Positions 59,880 to 64,000 of a DNA stretch of 64,000 nucleotides are shown here, in pieces; positions within the stretch are counted from its first letter, which is position 1; each line of letters opens with the position of its first letter. This stretch comes from Lycocorax pyrrhopterus obiensis. Taxonomy: Eukaryota > Chordata > Aves > Passeriformes > Paradisaeidae. The stretch is taken from positions 109,690,930 to 109,754,929 of the forward strand of contig JACSVZ010000002.1 of assembly GCA_014706295.1 (NCBI GenBank). Direction: 5' to 3'. Below the pieces are notes generated by a model. The model was not told the origin of the DNA and did no database searches. It saw nothing but the letters and a program-made list of their open reading frames with translations. The position numbers and the translations under genes are program-made.

Positions 59880-62428
59880 CTTCTCTAATTTAGGGCTAAC
59901 GTGTAACTTAGGAATGTTTCTTTCAAAATAATCTAACAAATCAGCCATAGAAGTTAGTGTAAATATTTTTTTTCCAAATAGATATCATATACAAAAGGTG
60001 ACATTCAAATGATATAGAATCTAGTTTTTAAATCAGCACAGATCTTCTTAAAACTGTGAACTATGTTTTGAAATACTCGTTGCTAAAGCTGTTTATAAAC
60101 CACAGGTGCCATAAGATCCCTGAACTGACTGATGTTGCGTATAATCCTCCATGGTATTGTTTCATTGATGTTTTAGCTTTAGTAAGCATGTGTTCAACAA
60201 ACCAGCTCTTTCCATCTCTCTGCCCCTCCTCTTCCCCCCCGCCCCCTTCCATTATGTTATTTTCGAGGCCTTCAGCTTTAAATGTACAGGCTTAAAGTGC
60301 GCTTGCAACTGTTTCCTTTTGATTTCCGAATGTGTACTGCCTTAGCCAGCCACCAGATGTTCTGCATGCCCTCTTGGAAATGTGTGGTGAGACTCTTTCA
60401 GAGCTGGATGGAGAAATAGCGATCAGTGAAAAGCACAAGAAGAGCAGTGGGTTGTTTCGAAAGGACAGGCATTCAGTTACAGAATTGGAGTTTCGTCCGG
60501 TTTAGTATTTTTCCAGTATCAAGGCATTTCAGGAGAAAGGGGACTGACCTGGCCATTAGGCAGGGTTAGGCAGTGAGGCTGCTGGCTAAAAAGTGTTCGC
60601 TCTGCTGTGACTACAAACCTACGGATACTTCTGAGCAGGCATTGACACAAACTAGCATCAACGTGCTCCCCAGAGCACCCTGCTCCAAAACAGAGGTGAC
60701 ACCTCTATGGCACATGGCACTGCCGTGCCTAGGAACCAGAGCCAGGCCAGGGACAGCTGGAGCAGCAGCCGGGCAGGGACACCAGGAGGTGTTCCATGCT
60801 GGCCGCCCGGCCCTCCTGAGCTGTGCGCTGTCTTATCTCGGGGCCGCCCCTGTGCTGAGGTAACTTTACTGCCCTAACACAATATTGGGCTTCCAGTACC
60901 TGGCTGACCTGAAGTGACTCTGTCTAACAGCCCTGAAAACAGTGGTGTTTCATACAGATATTTCACACCAGCACGGTTTGCCTACAGCAAGTGATGAGAT
61001 ACCCATCTAAAGCAGGTTAACATGGCTTGTCTGTCCTTGCTTTCATGGTGACGTGGATGTGTGCTGCCGTATTTACGTGAGATTGCTATGTCGCTCAACC
61101 CAGTAAGTCCACTTGTTTGCATGCATTCTCCAGGCTCGTGGCTGTTTCCCTGGGCACTATGTGTTAGGGAATGAGTATCTGTATGAAAGAGCTGCTGCCA
61201 TTTTTCACTTTCATATCATTTTATTGTGTATGCAGATCTCTTGTCTGTATATCCTTGTGTATCTGGGCTTGCTCTCAGACATCCAAATGCATACTAAGGG
61301 ATCCAGATATCTTCATGTAAGCATTTCATTTTTGCAATCACTGGTCTTTGCTTCTGGGGTATGTGCCATCCTTGCAAGGCAGGCACCATATCCTCCACTG
61401 TCCCCTCCTCCGACCTCCTCTCAGGAATGAGTTAGCCTCCACTAGTGCCTAGCACTCCATGTTTTAAGCTACTCCAGTGAACCTGTAGACATTGCTGTCA
61501 GCTCAGGATTCCAGGCAAGCATTTCCTGAACAGGGAGAGAACAAGCTAGAACACAGCTACGTGCAATGGCTGATTAGTTCAACCCATGTCATGTTTAACT
61601 GTACCCAAAGTAATAGATCTCTCTCATCACCTTAATGTCTGCGTGCTCATTATCACCGTGCTTAAAATAGATGCAGTAGACTAAATCCATTGCAAGAGCT
61701 TCGGAAGTAGGAGTAAGAACTGAAGTTGACTAATCAAGCACCTTTCTTTTCGGCTGGTGTCAACAAGATGATCCCTTAGAGCTGGAGTTCTGGGCCCCTT
61801 ATGCCCTGGAACTCTGAGATGAAGCACCTCTTACTTAGCTCTCCAAATGTCTATTTTAAGCATTTTTCCAACTCTTAAGCTGGCTGCGTTTTCACCCAGC
61901 TGGTCTTTGTCTGTTTGTTGAATATTATTTTGGTTGTGGTTTGCGGTCATTAAAACAAACAGAGTTACAGAAGAGGTCCCTGGTATGGCGGCCCTTTTCT
62001 GAACTACCAATGGCCCACCACAGCAGTCAAAGCTCCGGGTGGTTTTACTGTCACTGGAGGAAAACCAGTGGATTGGAATCAGGAGACAGGGATGTGAAGA
62101 TGTATAGGGTCCTTGAATGTCCAAAGCGAAGGTGGAGAATGGGTTGTCTGTAAGTAGTAATGTTAACTAAACCGCATAAAAAGGTGTGTGGCCTTTGTTG
62201 TGATATAATATGTATTTTCTTATATGCATGAGCCAAACTGTTGCATCATAATTTATCATAAGTGTGTCCACCTTTACTTTCAGTCGTCATCTTCTCCCAT
62301 CCTTATTGGTTCTTGGCAATTACTGTAGATAGACCTTGTAAATATTGCAACCTCGGGTTGCTGTAATCACACTGGTTCAATTCAGCAGACGGAGCTGTGA
62401 ACAACAAGCACTCCACTGTGTCCTGAAG

Positions 62429-62434
62429 AATAAA
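62429..62434 (+). promoter_or_regulatory. DTNA: Poly(A) signal AATAAA, distal
   Basis: Hexamer in ctgaagaataaagggc about 3.06 kb after the final stop codon, the best candidate for the end of the long 3' UTR. Confidence 0.5.
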
Positions 62435-62450
62435 GGGCATTTTTACCTTT

Positions 62451-62961
62451 GAACCAAAAAGAAAAAAAAAAGTATGAAGAGTTACATCTTGAGGCTACTA
62501 ACTGTAACGCATTTTTAAAACTACTGTACTTGACACCACTTGAGACAGATACAGAGACACTAAAGATGTCACGATATTCATTGGTATTGTAACAGAACTG
62601 CTATTGTATGGGGTTTTTGTATTGCTGTTAAGTATTGTTTTGTGTGTGTGTGTTGGAACCTACTGGGGACATGTTATATTTTGAAGTGATTAAACTATTT
62701 AATTGTGTGTCTATATTTTGGAATGGAATTATTTCTTCATTAAAAAGATTTTTAAAAGGAATTTATGGAGCATCATGTTTGTGGCTTATTTTGGTTTTGG
62801 ATGATCTGTTCCTTGGAGCCCACGCACCGTTTTTATTGAGTAGGGAAGGAAAGTGTGTCCCTGTGCTGCCTCAAGTAGTCTTTGTCTCCTCCACTTTTTC
62901 ATGGAAGAACTCCTTCCACCACCTTCCACAGCACTTTGAACATGGTACTTGGCAGCACCTG
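62451..62961. other. Sequence between DTNA 3' end and LTR
   Basis: A-rich patch at 62457-62471, a TG run at 62641-62653 and two ATTAAA motifs (about 62688 and 62740). The 117-codon frame at 62635-62988 runs into the LTR and has no recognised relatives. No gene was seen. Confidence 0.7.
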
Positions 62962-63514
62962 TGTACTGGTTTGAAAGCAAACCAGTGAGAGACTCGAAAT
63001 CAGAACTACAATTTAATAGGAAAATTAAAATAAATGCAGTAGTACAGAAACACTGCCAGCATCAGGATACAACCTGACACCCTGTCGGTCAGGGTGGTGG
63101 TAGCAGTCCGGTTAAATGGTGGCTGCAGTCCTGTTGATGTGGTAGATGTGGTTCTGTTGAAGCAGTGATCCTGTAGAAGGGTCTGGTGTTCCTCAAGAGC
63201 TCCAGTGGTGGTTATGTAGGTCTTCTCCTCTGGGAATCCAGTAGATAAGGGCTGACTGTGGTGTTCCAAACCGCAGATTATATCCAGGTTGGAATGCTTG
63301 GTTCCTCCCCCTGGGCAGAGCATCTCACAATGGGATGATGCAATTTTATGAGTCATGCAGTGAGGCTTGGTGGCCCATTAACAGAAGATATCCCTCTGGA
63401 GGGAGTTATCTGGGATGTGTCATGGAAGAGACAAAGAACACTGCCCCACCTGCTTTTAACAGATGGTGATAGAATACATACTTTTGGTTACATCTTACAT
63501 TGTAACCTATGACA
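62962..63514 (-). mobile_element. Solo endogenous-retrovirus LTR with 5-bp target duplication
   Basis: A 553-bp unit begins TGTACTGG and ends CTATGACA, so it has TG...CA ends. It is flanked by a perfect direct repeat ACCTG at 62957-62961 and 63515-63519. No internal retroviral sequence or second LTR lies beside it. I place it on the minus strand because, in that direction, a TATA-like ggatataatc (RC of 63276-63285) lies mid-element and an ATTAAA (RC of 63012-63017) follows near the 3' end. A plus-strand AATAAA at about 63028 lies too near the left end to fit. The sequence resembles LTRs I associate with songbird genomes. The family name was not determined. Confidence 0.85.
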
Positions 63515-64000
63515 ACCTGTTTTCAGTGGCCCAGGCGGTTTGTTCTTCCTTTCTTAATTTTCCATATCTTTAGCAGTTTCACAGCCTGAAAATGCAGTTC
63601 CCCATCTGTAAAATGCCTGCCCATGTATCCACTTAACAGCAATGAAAATGATCATAAACAGAAGACATCAGGGCCTGACTAGGTGCCTGGTACAGACCTA
63701 TAAGGGGGTACCTGGTCCTCAGGAACCTAAACTATCTGCAATAGTGTAATATTTTCTTGCCCACTGTGTTTCTCTGGCCTTAGAAGGAACAAAACATTGG
63801 AACAGGTGCATTTGAATGACTTTACCATTTTACAGTCACCTGTTCTTTTATTGCAGAAGGACACAGTCTTTGTTTTTCTAATTACACTTTTAAGATGTCT
63901 TTCCGTATAGTCATTGGTAATTGCATCTGGTTGCTAGCCTAGAAGAGCACGGACTTGGAAAACAAGAGCTCACACTTAAAGCAGCATGTTCATGTTCTGA
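63515..64000. other. Downstream flank, right edge
   Basis: It begins with the ACCTG duplication. No gene, exon, RNA or repeat family was recognised in the remaining 480 bases. Confidence 0.7.

Larger units (their letters stand above)
59368..62450 (+). other. DTNA: DTNA 3' UTR
   Basis: Sequence after the last stop codon with UTR character. It has AT-rich stretches, no exon pairs, and several poly(A) signals (AATAAA at 59700, 59874 and 62429). The block just after the stop, through the gcgaagcaaacagactgacg segment near 59498, has an unusual CpG content for this window. A long-UTR form probably ends near 62450. ATTAAA near 62688 and 62740 leave room for a slightly longer one. A (TAA)n-like run lies at 59844-59879. 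Confidence 0.6.

Noticed and set aside
1..64000. tRNA, rRNA, CRISPR arrays, operons or a second protein-coding gene
   Set aside because: No cloverleaf-like gene, no regularly spaced repeats and no additional exon chain on either strand could be recognised by reading. The window is explained by one animal gene plus repeats.

Overview
The window is vertebrate nuclear DNA, almost certainly from a bird. CR1 LINE fragments are present, the introns are compact, and a solo LTR near the right end resembles a repeat I associate with songbird genomes. That last link is from memory. There is no bacterial, plasmid or phage content. No open reading frame longer than about 190 codons exists, and the coding information is split into short exons with GT/AG borders.

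Nearly everything belongs to one plus-strand gene, alpha-dystrobrevin (DTNA), which enters from the left already in progress. I can read 17 core coding exons from 2139 to 49982. They join in one reading frame, with a single exception at 17464. In order they encode the second EF-hand-like region (2139-3864), a linker (8018), the ZZ zinc finger (10125), a Ser/Pro-rich linker (12745, 17464), the syntrophin-binding region (25059, 25771, 32564), the coiled coils that pair with dystrophin or utrophin (35127, 36608, 39985), a microexon (41385), a Ser/Pro-rich stretch (45407) and the C-terminal tail of the long isoform (48353-49982). The segment VGSETESNVDSEF and the tyrosine-rich tail DPYV...DENYENDSV mark it as DTNA rather than DTNB.

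Several alternative pieces can also be read. There is a 9-nt microexon adding Asp-Thr-Trp (16013-16021). A probable short-isoform terminal exon with its own poly(A) signal lies at 18980. Two in-frame cassette exons lie in the syntrophin-binding region. A 45-nt cassette at 53253-53297 carries the stop codon of the usual VSLQ ending. When that cassette is skipped, the last exon (59212) supplies a different 51-residue acidic tail. A long 3' UTR follows.

One anomaly needs checking: the exon at 17464 begins with G plus nine C. One C is missing (or two are extra) relative to an open frame, so the deposited sequence is frameshifted there.

The rest is intron and downstream DNA. It holds a clear CR1 fragment (9394-9838), two shorter ones (about 45938 and 57560), one heavily decayed CR1 relic (about 22600-23620), simple repeats, an 18-bp inverted repeat pair at 12358/12508, and a 553-bp solo LTR (62962-63514) flanked by a 5-bp ACCTG duplication. 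I found no second gene and no RNA gene.
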